In this document: positions 35,723-48,564 of the stretch, piece after piece
How positions within the stretch are numbered: position 1 is the stretch's first letter
Layout of the letters: every line of letters starts with the position of its first letter
NCBI GenBank assembly: GCA_017871115.1
Contig: JAFCIZ010000006.1
Location: forward strand, 4,030,001-4,094,000
DNA length: 64,000 nucleotides
Direction of reading: 5' to 3'
Origin: Cunninghamella blakesleeana
Taxonomy: Eukaryota; Mucoromycota; Mucoromycetes; Mucorales; Cunninghamellaceae
Translations under genes and position numbers: made by a program
Notes under the pieces: generated by a model
The model's database searches: none
The model's input: only the letters and a program-made list of their open reading frames with translations
Told to the model about the DNA's origin: nothing

Positions 35723-37372
35723 ATTGCCTCTTTTTTTTTGCTACGGGTATGAAAGTGAGTAAAGTAAAAAGAAAAAGAGAGGTGAAAAAAAAAAAAAAAG
35801 CGGCTTAAAATATCAAAATTTTTTTTTGAGTTCCGCCCGTTATGGTCAGCTATGATTTAAAGATTTTTTATGTTACTCAACTTTTATTTAAAAACTCAAT
35901 TCTTTTTTTTTAAAATATATATATATATATATATATACTTGATAATAGCCGTAATAATAAAATATAATAAACTATTCTTTTGAATTATATATGTAAATAA
36001 TAATAAAAGAGAATATAAGGACCTTTTTTTAACTTGAAAATGGATAATATTAAGTAGCTATTTGCTATTTGTTTTAGCTTTTTATGATCTAAAATATATA
36101 TCCACATTAATATACCGTTCCTTTATATCGCCCTCATAAAAAATAAAATGATCAAAAAATATTTTCGCGTCGTTACCGTTTCCGTTTTTAAAAATAAAAT
36201 ATTTTTAGAGTGCTGCAGCACATAGTGTTGCTATGCTACCGAATGATACACAACGATTAATTTTTTTTATTTTTTAGTATTTAAAATAAAAAAGTATTAA
36301 AAGTATATTAATATAGCCACTTGAACTATTTAATAACTAACCACCCTATTTAATAATAATTATTTAATTGTTTAAAATGTCGAAACATAACAAAATAGAG
36401 TATTTTTTTATACTAAAAGTCAATTAGTTATTTGAACTCAACTTTAAATAATGCATATATATTTTGACACAAAATTAACTTTCTCTATCACTTTCTTTTT
36501 TTCTGATCAAGATTAATTTTTTTGTATACTTTGATTCGTTTTTTAATGGTTAGATCAGATCTTAAAAAATCAGTCATCAAATTGTTTTTTATTTTTATTT
36601 TTTTTTTAAAAAAAAGGCACTCAATCCTTCACTAATAATAATAGTGCAATTGATTTTTTATATGTTTACGGTCACGAACAATAAAGTAAATTGATCTTCC
36701 GAAGGTTTCAAGTATTTATATGAATTGTTTATTGTATTGTTTTGATCATGAATTAATTTGATATTAGAATGAGAACTACGGGTAAAAAAAACAAATAAAT
36801 TTATAATTTAACCATATTATATATCTATATCCATTTTAGTTTATGTGTTTACTCTATATTCTAAAAAAATTATTAATAGATTACCTCATCCAATCAAAAG
36901 AGGATGATTTTCAAAAAAAACAATGATTATCAATTTTCATCGTTATAATTGTTTTCATATAGTTTTTAATTACATGTAATTCAACTCTTTGTTCCTCGGT
37001 AGATCAAAAAGTAAAACCCATATGTAGTTTAAAAGGCCTCAAAAACACTATATTGTACTTATAAGGAAAGAACAAAATAAATTATCATTGGTATTACCAT
37101 TGACGATTATATATATATATATACTTTGCTTTTTGTTTAGATACTTTATACGACTTGTTATTTTTTTGTAATGAATTTCAATGTTTTAAACTTTAAAAAA
37201 GTTTAATTATGATTAGTCTAAATTTTAGAACATAGAGTTTATTTTGCAAGCGTAAAAAAAAAAGTTTTATTACTTTGTAAGAAATAATTGTCATGAAGTA
37301 ATGAAAGGGATATGGATAATTCATTATATAAATTAGTATGAATACATATTAAATAATTGTTTTTTAACAAGA

Positions 37373-37396
37373 AAAAAGAGGGAGGGGGGAGGGGAG
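37373..37396 (+). other. G-rich purine tract
   Basis: AAAAAAGAGGGAGGGGGG continues into AGGGGAG. This is the longest G-rich block in the window, with G runs of 3, 6 and 4. It could form a quadruplex or triplex, or bind a C2H2 factor. It lies about 210 bp upstream of the lipase start. Confidence 0.5.
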
Positions 37397-37438
37397 ACCC
37401 TTTTTATAGATGAACTCCCCAATTTTATTGAATTAATG

Positions 37439-37444
37439 CACGTG
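37439..37444. promoter_or_regulatory. CACGTG E-box
   Basis: Palindromic bHLH site 163 bp upstream of the lipase ATG. In fungi CACGTG is used by Cbf1-, Pho4- and SREBP-like proteins. A lone hexamer is weak evidence. Confidence 0.3.
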
Positions 37445-37606
37445 CCAATATATTTTGGTACAAATTTTAATTTTCTTTTATTCTTAAAAAGTCAATTTAA
37501 ATTTATTTTTTAGGCCATTTTTTTCTTTTCTCTCTCTTTCTTTTTTTTTCTTTTCTTAAAAAATAAAAAAAATCTCCTCTTATCACTTGGACCACGTTTT
37601 TATTTA

Positions 37607-40600
37607 ATGTTTAGTTGGTTGCAACCGTGGCGAACAACTGCTATACAAACACCTAAAAAACAATCTTATCATGAACCATTTAATGAAAAAGTTATGATTA
37701 GTCCTAAATCCATCGCAATTACTAAATCGACAACAGTATTCGTCTCAAGCGGAAGTGTAGGGGATAATAGCAATAATTTCCAGCACCCTATTGAACCTTC
37801 ACTCACAACTTCCGCAGCCTCTATTGCTTTATCTGCTGAATTAAATAAACAATGGCAACATGCTCATTCACTTAATGGAAGTTTATCAAGCCAATCTATT
37901 AAATCTAAACATAGTCAATCAAGTATTATCACCTCTTTATCTACAACTCCTCCTACTACAACGGCAACAACGAGTCAACCTAAAACGACTTTATCATCAT
38001 CCACTTCGTCCTCTTCTGATACAACAAATAAATCTTCTTTAATAAAAAAGAGCCACCCTTCTTCTTTTTCTCCAATTCCTAGTTCGATGAGCCCTTCACC
38101 GAAAAAACATGCTAATCCACTATCTACAAGTGTATCTGCTAATGGAGATATATTAAACGAAACTCATATGCTAGTTCCATCACCTTCTATCATTACTACT
38201 GATAATAATAATAATAACACTGACGATAATGATAACAATAGAATAAATGAAGAACAAACAACTATAGATTTAATAAAAACTACAACCTCCTCATCAATTT
38301 CTTCATCCACATCAATATCGCCTTCTACACAATATATTCAAAATCATACAGATATATCTATGATTTCAATATCAAAAGCAGAAAAAAGATTATCAGAAAT
38401 AATGTATACTTCCTCTTTATTATATAATAATAATAATATGAAGATTGACACCAATGATCAACCACAACAACAAATAAAAAGAATAGAATCAAACTCTTCA
38501 CACAACAATCAGCAACAGCAAAGTAGTAATAAAAAAATAAAGTTAGATAAAGATACAATGGTCCAAGATGAGGAGCAACAGAAACAACAAGAAAAAAAAA
38601 TAGAACAATTACAAAGTCAAAATGAAGATGTATCACTTGATCAAGACAATGCACCCTCATCTTCCATATTATCTTCCTCCCCCCAACAATTGGACGAAAT
38701 ATCAATCTCAACTCAAACTAAGCGACGTAGCTATTGGGGCTCTTTTTGGTATGGTTCAACTACTTCTTCAACTCCTTCTATATCATCGTCTACTAACAAC
38801 AACAAGGTTAATATCGATGATGATGCTATAAAGAATAAAGAGCTGAATAATGATGTTTCCTTACCTAGAAAATTAAAATCAACCAATTCATCATCTATAT
38901 CCATGAAAATAGAAGAAAAAAATCAACAGCAACAAGAAATATTTCAAGAAAATGAATCTTCTTCAAAATTATTATTAGATCAAGCTAATACTGTATCACC
39001 ACCTGTATCAACTACTACATTAATTAAAAATGAATCATCTTTAGATAATGCATCCGTATCATCATCTGCTGCTTCTGCTGTAGTAGCAACAAAACAACAA
39101 CAGCAACCTGTGATCAAAAAAAAAGAAAAAAATCATGTATTACCAACTTTTCAATCCCAATATCATGCTCCTCCATCATCCTCAACTACTCATTCATCTA
39201 CTTCTAAAATAAATAATAATAATAATAATAATAATAATGAGAATCACAACAGCGAATTAAATTCAAAACATTTAACATCCTCGGCTGGGAAATTTTTTGA
39301 TAGAGCTATTGAATCGATTAATCAATTATTTCAACCTTCTTCTACTAAATCATCTGATTTGATTACTGACCCTGAATCATGGAAACAACAAATGAAATCC
39401 CGATTCGCACGCTTTATTGAAGACATGAAATCTGATCCTATTGGTTTGGCCGGAAAAAAAGTGGTTGTTATTGGTGTACATGGTTGGTTCCCTATGAAGG
39501 TAAATCATACAATTATCATTTAGAAAAAATAAAGAATGATTGAGATTTTTTAATATTATTATTATAATAATAATAAACTTTAAATGATACCATTATCTCA
39601 TATATCTATTTTTTTTATTTTATTATTATTATTATCCTAGCTGGTTAGAAGTATGATTGGTCAACCTACAGGTACATCAAGTAAATTCTGTGAACAAATG
39701 GTAGCAGCAGTGAAACATTATCTTGAACAAGAACATGGGATCCAATTATCAGATGAGTCGATTACAAGTATACCATTAGAAGGCGAAGGCAAAGTAGAAG
39801 ACCGAGTGAATAAATTGTATAATAATTTAATAAATAATACATCATGGTTGGAATCAGTATCATCGGCAGATGTCATTTTATGGGCAACACATTCTCAGGG
39901 CACACCTGTATCTGTCATGTTAATGCATCGATTGTTAGAGAGAGGTCATATTCATACGCATCGCCAGTCTGTTGGTATGTTGGCTATGGCTGGTATCTCT
40001 CATGGCCCTTTTCCTGTATTAAAAGGAAGTTTAATTGTTAAGGTACATATATATAAATTATAAGATAAAAATAAAATAAATATAAATATAAAACATAAAG
40101 AAGAATGGAAAATAATTAAACTTTAATTATTTACTCAATGAATATACTATTTATTATTATTTTTTTTAAAATATATTACATTTGGAATGTATATAGTACT
40201 TTGAAGCAGATGCAGCAAGAGAATTATTTGAATTTATGGATTCTGAAAGTGATATATCACAAAAATATAGAACGTCTTTGGCTTATATGATGCAAAGAGG
40301 GATCAAGTTAACACTGGTTGGTTCATTGCAAGATCAGGTGGTACCATTATACTCAGCCATTATGTCAGCAGTTAGCCATCCTAATATTTTAAGATCCATT
40401 TATATAGATGGGCATATTTATTCAGAAAATGATTTTATTATAAATTTAGTCACCTTTGCATTAGGTTTACGTAATGCAGGAATATCAGATCATGGGTTAT
40501 TAACACATCTAAGCGAAGTTTTGGCTGGTAGCCTTTATGCTTTTGAGGGAGGGCATTCTACTATTTACGAAGAATTAAATGTTTATACAATGGCTGTTCA

Positions 40601-40907
40601 ATATTTATTTGAAACTGACCCATTAGGGAAATCTACTTTAATTCATAATAATCATTTACCTAGTACTAATACAACAACTACAATAGATGCTACTTTATTA
40701 TCATTCCAAGCAAAAAATATTAAAAACCCTTACTATTTAACTTGGGCTATGGGCGCACTTTGTAAAGATGAGGCCATTTTAAAAAATCCTATTTGGTCAG
40801 AACAATTAGATCATTTACGTCATTTATTTGATTTGTGGATGCCTCTTACTCCAAAAATGAAATCCGTTAAATTACGTTTACAACCATTTACACTCCCTTT
40901 AGTCTAA
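37607..40907 (+). CDS. Alpha/beta-hydrolase lipase of the Mil1/YFL034W type
   Basis: Predicted serine lipase/esterase; yeast Mil1 is a membrane-associated protein linked to clathrin adaptor traffic. Three exons: 37607-39499, 39641-40042, 40197-40907; 1,001 aa. Residues 1-590 are low-complexity Ser/Thr/Asn/Gln with several acidic patches, presumably disordered. The catalytic part starts at DPESWKQQMKSRFARFIEDM and GKKVVVIGVHGWFPMK. The nucleophile elbow is THSQGTP with Ser716. Later LVGSLQDQVVPLYSA likely carries the acid, and FEGGHSTIYEELNVY the catalytic His. The domain matches the family; the 600-residue N-terminal extension is long. Substrate unknown. Confidence 0.75.
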
Positions 40908-41437
40908 TCCAATAGCTTTTTTTTTTTTCCAATATACATAGATATTTTATATTATACCTTTTTTATACAAAGTTTATTTTTTTAAACATATTCCCCTCAA
41001 TATTTTTTTATATTTCGTTTATTTAACGAAAATTTTAGTTTTTTTTTTTTTATTTAATATCATATTGCTTTTATTATTTTTTAATATATAATTCATCATT
41101 TTTTTATAAACGTTCATACCATTTTAAGAACAACTTTAAAGCAAAATCTAAAATAATCGGCGCTTGAATTGATGTGACCGTAACCCAATTCATATTAAAA
41201 TAAAAACGAATACTTAGAAAAAGAGAAAAAAAAGCTTGCGCGTCCCTTTTTTTTTTTTTACTTATTATTCACGTCAAAAGATAAAAAAAAAAAAAGAATC
41301 GTAACTCTTTCTCTTTTATTTTATTTTATTATATATACAATTTATTTTTGTATTTTACGACTTGTTCTAAAATAAATTATATATTTACAACAATTTTTTA
41401 TACGCACACATACACACACATATATATATAAATAACC
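40908..41437. other. Intergenic, lipase 3' flank and PSMA2 promoter
   Basis: T-rich, with a small GC island GCTTGCGCGTCCC at 41233-41246 about 195 bp before the proteasome start. No classical PACE box (GGTGGCAAA) seen. Confidence 0.4.
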
Positions 41438-42643
41438 ATGGCTGATCGTTATAGTTTCTCTTTAACCACTTTCTCACCATCAGGGAAACTTGTTCAAATT
41501 GAATATGCTTTAAATGTTGTCTCTCAAGGGGCTACCACTGTTGGTATTAAAGGTGAATAAAGTAGTAGATATATCACAATAACCAAAATAGAAGAATATA
41601 GTTTTTCTTTTTTCTTATTCTTTTTTTTTTTTTTAATATATATATATATATAGCTACTAATGGTATTGTAATTGCTACCGAAAAGAAATCAGCTTCTAGT
41701 TTAGTAGATGATTCCACTCTTGAAAAAGTAGCCATGATATCAGCTAATACAGGTATGGTATATTCTGGTATGGGACCTGATTTTCGTGTTCTTGTTACCA
41801 AAGCACGTAAATCTGCACAAGAATATAAACGTGTTTATATGGAAGAACCCCCTACTCGTATTCTTGTTCAAGAAGTAGCAGGTGTTATGCAAGAATATAC
41901 ACAAAGCGGGTAAATTTAATTTTACTGTTTTTTTATTATTATTATATATGCTATGTGGATAGATTTGTATGTATTTATTATATTTATTATTATTTATATA
42001 GTGGTGTCCGACCATTTGGTGTGTCTATTTTAATGGCAGGATTTGATGAATTGGATGGTCCAACTTTATATCAAGTAGATCCTTCTGGTTCTTATTTTGC
42101 TTGGAAAGCCAGTGCTATTGGCAAAAATATGATTAATGCAAAAACCTTTTTAGAAAAACGGTAAGCTTTAAATATATATATAATAACGATGTATTTTTTT
42201 TTAAAAAAAAAAAAAGTATATATGCCAATTGATATATCTTTTTCTCACTTTTTTTTTATTTTATATTCTATAAATATATAAATGCATATATACAATAGAT
42301 ATAATGAAGAAATGGAATTGGAAGATGCAGTTCATACAGCTATTTTAACGGTAAAGAAAATGGTTTTGGATTTTATATATAAATATATATAATGATGATG
42401 ATAATAACGGTGATAATGCTATAAATATCTAATGTATATATATATATATATATATGTATATATTATTTTTTTTATTAATAGCTTAAAGAAGGATTTGAAG
42501 GACAAATGACAGAAAATAGTTTAGAAATTGGTATTATTGGAGAAAGCACAGTTGGTGTTCATGGAGGAGAAAGAAAATCAATGCCCTTATTTAGGAAATT
42601 AACTTTGAATGAAATTCGTGATTATTTGGCTAATATTGCTTAA
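41438..42643 (+). CDS. PSMA2: 20S proteasome subunit alpha-2
   Basis: Outer-ring alpha subunit of the 20S core (yeast Pre8). Five exons: 41438-41552, 41654-41909, 42002-42160, 42299-42350, 42482-42643; 247 aa. Has the alpha-type signature near the N-terminus ([20 protein letters not shown]), then [45 protein letters not shown] and [11 protein letters not shown]. No catalytic Thr, as expected for an alpha subunit. It would assemble with the 19S base that includes the Rpt5 encoded at 10.6-12.6 kb. Ordinary in every respect. Confidence 0.96.
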
Positions 42644-43253
42644 AATGAATTATAATAAAAATAATAATAATAATAATAAAATAAAAAAAAGGAAATTTAG
42701 TATATACTGATAATAATAATAATAATATAAATATATATATATATTTATATTTATCAAAGGAGATATATATATATATATATATAATCTTGGCTTTATAGTT
42801 TTTATTTGATTTGATTGATTTTATTTTATTTATTTACCTAAATGATTTTTTCTTCCTCCTCCCCCCACTCCCTATAAAAATGATTTTTACTAGTAATTTA
42901 TGATTAATGATGATGATCTTTTTAAGGGAAAGAAAAAAGGGGGAGTATATTAAAGCAAATATAAGTAAATTTATATATATTTATATATATACATATATAT
43001 GCGTGTGTGTGTGAGCGAAAGAAGGCCTATTATGATAGAACATAAAAAGTCACGATGTTTTTTATTTACAACAATATATAAAAAGGCATTGTTACTTTTT
43101 TATATGGTTGCATGAATAACTTAAAAAAAGTCCTCCCCCTAAAAATAAAAAATAAAAATCATATATTTTTATTTCCTTTTTTTTTTATCTTCCCTCTCTC
43201 TCTCTTTCTTACTTTCATCTTCTATATTTTTTTTTTACAAAAATTAAAAATTG
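42644..43253. other. Intergenic, PSMA2 / RasGEF
   Basis: Contains AATAAT and AT microsatellites, a pyrimidine tract CTTCCTCCTCCCCCCACTCC (42852-42871), and a CT-rich leader (43190-43205) before the RasGEF start. No ORF. Confidence 0.4.
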
Positions 43254-44707
43254 ATGTGGTTTTCAAATCGTTTTATGACTTTATTGTCAAAAACATTAAA
43301 TAGTATTCAACCTTCTAATGAAAACCAGTTTAAAAGTCAACAGGTAGTTGAGTGAAAAAAAAATTGAAATTCAGTTTTTCTTTTTTCTCACTCTTCTGCT
43401 TTTTATGTTTTATTTTATTTTAAATAGGATATTATTATTGGTATTATAGGATCAGCAAATGTTGGAAAAACAACTTTTATTCATAATGGTTTAGATGCAG
43501 TTATTAGCTGTCCAGTGACATCAAGTAAATCATAATACATATTTATAAACAAATGATATATCATTGTTACTGACTATTCTTTTTTATCTTTTATATACTC
43601 TTTGTTTTTTTATGTAGATGTTCGACAACATTCTAGTTCTATTACTATTAACAATAAACAACATTCTATATTAATATTAGAAACAAATAATCTCAAAGTA
43701 AATAATAACAGCAAAAAGACTATTTAACCTATATTACTGCTATTATTAAAAAAGAAGGATAGAAATAATTGACAAAAAAAGGATCTTAATTTTTCTATTT
43801 TAGGATTTAACCACTTTAGTTCATGCGGTCTTCATTTGTTATGATATCACCCAACAATCCTCTATTGATATGGTACCTGATATTTTAAGTAAATTTGATA
43901 ATTATAAAATAAATATGTAACAAGTTCTAAAACGTTACTCTTTATATTGGTAATTCAAATGATTTATTTATTTAATTTAATTTCTATTCCTTATACTAGA
44001 ACATTTTCGATCACAAAATATACCTTCTTATTTATTTGGATTAAAAGAAGATTTATCATTATTAAGACAAGTCGATACAACTATTGGCGATCAATTATCA
44101 AAAAGTTTTAATATACCTTTTTATGAATTAAATACCTTCAACTCTCATCATATCTATCATTTATTAAAATCAATTTTAACTAAAACTCATTCAAAAGAAT
44201 CATCAAATGTATCTCTTTTTCTTCCTCCTCCTCCTCCTCTAAATCAACCTTTGACAACAACAAATGATTCTTCTATTAAAAATAATAATAATAATAATAG
44301 TGATAATAATAAAGATCATTATCGTATTAGCTCTACCATTTCCAATAATTCGAATCCTAATCAACCACAATATGGCTTTGTTTATGCCCCTACTTCTTCA
44401 GATTATCCATTATCTTCCATTCAACCTAGTGTATATGATAGTTCTATTTCTCCGTCACAAATACTTTTTCTTCAAAAAAGAAGAGGTTCTAAGGATAGCT
44501 GGTATAAAAATCATAATATATTTAATTATTATTATTTTAAATGTAAATATAGTAATATCACATTTAATTAATGTTCATTTTTATTATAAATATTACTATT
44601 TTATTATAGTGAATCATCTAGTACAGGTTTAACAGTTGATAGTATTATTGATCGTCTTATTGGTTATGATAATATGAATGAAGGTAAATGATATAAATTT
44701 ATATACC

Positions 44708-44746
<39 letters not shown>

Positions 44747-44793
44747 AAGTAAAAAAATGGATATTATTTTCTCACACGATTATCCCCCCTTTT

Positions 44794-44824
<31 letters not shown>

Positions 44825-47800
44825 CGTTAGATGATCATATCATACCGGTTTTTATTATTTTTTTTCGAAAGTTTATGAAACCAAGCGAATTAGTCAAGGT
44901 ATTAATTGAAAGGTAAATATAAATAATAGTAAAAATAATCATATCCATATACATAATAAATATAATGTTGGCAACTATGTTAAAAGTGATTACTTTAATT
45001 AATACTATAATTAATATTATTATTAGATTTGAACAAGATAAATCAATATCTATACTCCCAACTCCTATGCAAAAAAGGTAATTTTAAGAAATAGTATGAA
45101 AAAATGAAAAAAAAATCACAAGTTCTTCAATATAGTGATATTACTTATTGTTTATTGTTTTATAATAATCTCTTTTTTTCTTTTTTGATATATTTGTATA
45201 TATATATTTATATTTGTATTTTTAGAATTATATCTATATTGTCAACTTGGGTTTCAGATTACTGGAGTGATTTTACAAACAAGAAAACGCGTCAATATTT
45301 GCACCAATTTGTCAAAAGATCACAACAAATCGAATCAATGAAATCTATACTAGATGTTTTACAATCATTAATAAATCAACCACCACCTTATTACGATCCT
45401 GATTGTTCTTGGGGACAAACTGATAATGATAATGATTATAATAATAATACAACAATCGTTACTACTACTACAAAAAGATTGGAAGATAGTCTACAACAAC
45501 AAAAAGATAATGGATATTTAACATATTTTGATTTCCAACCTGATTTCATGTCAAAATATTTAGATGAGCAGGCATTATCGCATCCTTCTACAACAACAAC
45601 AACAACAACAATTGATCCATCAGTACGCTCATCTTTATCATCCTCTTCTTACCCTATGCTTTCTTCTTATATAGCTCGCGATTCCGTGGCACCTTATCAT
45701 CATCACCATCGACTATCCTTACTTTCATCTTCGTCTTCATCATCTTCATCCGCAATTCCAAGTGGTAGTGGTGGTTACTCCTTATCATTATCCATACCTC
45801 CTTATTCATCATCCTCAGAAATGACAACTATCAGTGATTCTATATATGGCTTCCCGTCGCCTCCTTCTCAATCGTCCTTACGATCTATCAAACAGCAACA
45901 ACAAGTAATGCCACCTGCATGTAAATCATCTTCATCATCGCAGCATAAGTTATCATTACGTCAAACCAAATCTATGCAAATAAATTCCTCATTATCTTCT
46001 TCTTCATCCTCATCATATAAACTTAAGGGTTCAAATAATGATTACAATAATAAAATAACACAACAACCTAAATATGGGGGTGGTCTTTTATTGTTAAATT
46101 TCTCATTTAGTACATCTAACGTTCATTTTTATGATAATAATAATAACAATGACAATAATAATAATAGCAATAATAATAATAATTCATTAGCTCCATCCAT
46201 TCAAACAAATGGTCAATCACATTTAACAGCAACTACAGCATCCATTATAGCATCTTCAACTACCTCATTATCATCATTATCTACTTCATCAGATATTTCA
46301 TCATCATGCATATCTTCTTCGTCTCTAACTTCTTCAGCTTCTTCATCTTTATCCATAACAAACAAGGATAGCAACGGTCATGGCAGTAGTTCGAAAATTA
46401 ACCCACGTCTTTCTTCATCATTTCCTGCTTCCATCACTTCTCATTTTAAATCCTTATCCTCATCCTCCTCTTCTACATCCTTGACAAAAAAAATAAACAA
46501 TTATAATAATAAAAATCACCCCTTATTTTTATCTTCCACTTCGATCGCCACTTCTACCACCTCCTCGTCTACTATTGGTTTAAACAATAAAAATAAAAAA
46601 CAACAACAAATGCGCAAAGAAAAGAATAAACAACAATCAAAAAAAAACCTTATTTCAAAATGGTTATCTTTAGAATCTATACGCCCTTCTTCTTCTTTTA
46701 CCAGTATTCCTTTATCATCTTCATCACCATTAAATCATCCATTTAAAAAATCAATGAAAAAAGATACAAAAATATTTTTATCAATACCAAGCCAATATAT
46801 GGCTGAACAATTAACTTGGATCGAGGCTGAACTTTTTGGTCAAATTAAGGTAAGCATATTTAGGACCGTATATATATATATAATAAAAATAAAAATAAAA
46901 CTAAAATAAAACTAAATTAATTATATGTTTATTTATTTATATTATTAAAAAAAGTCAAGAGAATTTATTAGAATGATATGGGCTTATTCAACAGATCAAA
47001 CTAAGAAGCAACAACAGCAATCTTCCTCTTCGCTATCATTTATGAGCACTTCCGCTATGTTAATCGATAATGAAACTAATTTGGATTATCATCAAAAGAA
47101 AAACCACTCTCTTTACACCAATGCTTTACAAGCATCTATTTCTCATTTTAATTTTATTTCTGCATGGGTCATTAGTATGATTGTATTGCAACCAAAGTTA
47201 AAAAAAAGAATTGCTTTACTTGAAAAATTTATGGTGATTGCCGTGGTAAAAAAAAAAAATGAATAAATTAAAATGACAAAAAAAAGAGAGGGAAAGGAGT
47301 AAAAAATGATCACCTTAACATTATTATTTAAAAAAATATTTTATATTGATTATTTCTACCTTCTTTCTTAATTATATATAAATATAAAAATATAGACTCT
47401 TCGTAATCAAAATAATTATAATACATTAATGGCTATTCTTGCTGGGATCAATAATACCTCTGTATTAAGGTTAAGACAAACACAACAATTTATTGTAAAG
47501 AAGAAAATTTATAAAAAGTTTCAAAGTTTAGAAAAGTTGATGAGTTCCCACAGGTAAAAACTATTATTTATTAAAACAAAAAAATAAAACAAAAGTAAAA
47601 ATATAAATATATTCATATGATTTTTTTTCTCCCTTTAATCTAGATCTTATTGTTCATATCGATTAGCATTAAAGCAATCATCATCTCCCTGTATACCATA
47701 TTTGTAAGTTACCAAATATCATTTCATATTACTTTTTTTGATATACATATGTCTTTTATTTTTTTAATCAACCATCATTATTAATTTTTTTTAAATATAT

Positions 47801-48258
47801 ATTTATTTAATGTTATTAACAATAATAGAGGAATTCATAATCAAGATTTAATAGCCTTAGCTGAAGCCAATAAAGATATGAAATCAGATGGTACTATTCA
47901 TTGGGAAAAATTCAAATTAATGGGAGATTGTATTGTAGCAATAGTAAAATATCAGAAACAAAAACATAGCTATACCCCAAATATCATGATACAGAAATGG
48001 CTGTCTAGAATAACTATTTTATCGGATGAGGTAATTAAAAAATAAATAATTAAAAAGGGGTGATGGTGGTGAAAAATAAATACCATTTATTTATGTATAA
48101 GATTTATGCTAATCAATTTATACTTTTCACAATTTATTATTTTTTATTTATTTTTAATTTTTATATAGGAACAATACCAGCAATCTATATTAATTGAACC
48201 AAGGATAAAGTCAACAAATAGTATGAATCAATTACGTGGCCGCTTATTACAATTGTAA
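43254..48258 (+). CDS. Ras-like domain fused to REM-RasGEF exchange factor
   Basis: Predicted guanine-nucleotide exchange factor for a Ras-family GTPase. Fourteen exons: 43254-43343, 43428-43524, 43618-43697, 43804-43888, 44000-44501, 44610-44683, 44831-44912, 45027-45077, 45226-46849, 46955-47245, 47396-47553, 47644-47703, 47829-48030, 48169-48258; 1,161 aa, exact phase. Order: a Ras-like domain at 31-190 with P-loop GSANVGKTT (Lys44) and a G4-like LFGLKEDL; an Asn/Pro-rich linker; the REM (RasGEF-N) domain TVDSIIDRLIGYDNM...FVKRSQ; about 400 residues of Ser/Asn repeats; the CDC25 catalytic domain from AEQLTWIEAELFGQIK through LRNQNNYNTLMAILAGINN, IPYLGIHNQDLIALAEAN and the end. The Ras-like part lacks DxxG (it reads ILETNN), so it is probably a pseudo-GTPase. 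Confidence 0.85.
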
Positions 48259-48564
48259 ATAATCACATTATCATTTATCTATATATAAAAAATTATTCCG
48301 AACAGTATATATACTCCTGAAACAAAAAATAATAGCAAAAAAAAGTCTCTATACTTTATAATCAATACCATTTACCCATTCATTATTTTTTTTTTGTACT
48401 ATGTAAATTAATTTTATTAATAATAATAAAAAGAGTAATATATTAAATCTAATTTTTTTTTTCTATTTATGAATAATGATAATATAAGAATGATGATGTT
48501 ATACAAATTTATAAATATATGTTTGCGTGTGTGTGCGTATATGTGTTTTGTTTACTGTTCTTTT

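Larger units (their letters stand above)
35723..37606. other. Divergent promoter region, importin-4 / lipase
   Basis: 1.9 kb between divergent starts. Contains an E-box (37439-37444), a G-rich purine tract (37373-37396) and a pyrimidine tract just before the lipase ATG (37524-37555), common before fungal starts. No ORF with coding character. Confidence 0.45.
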
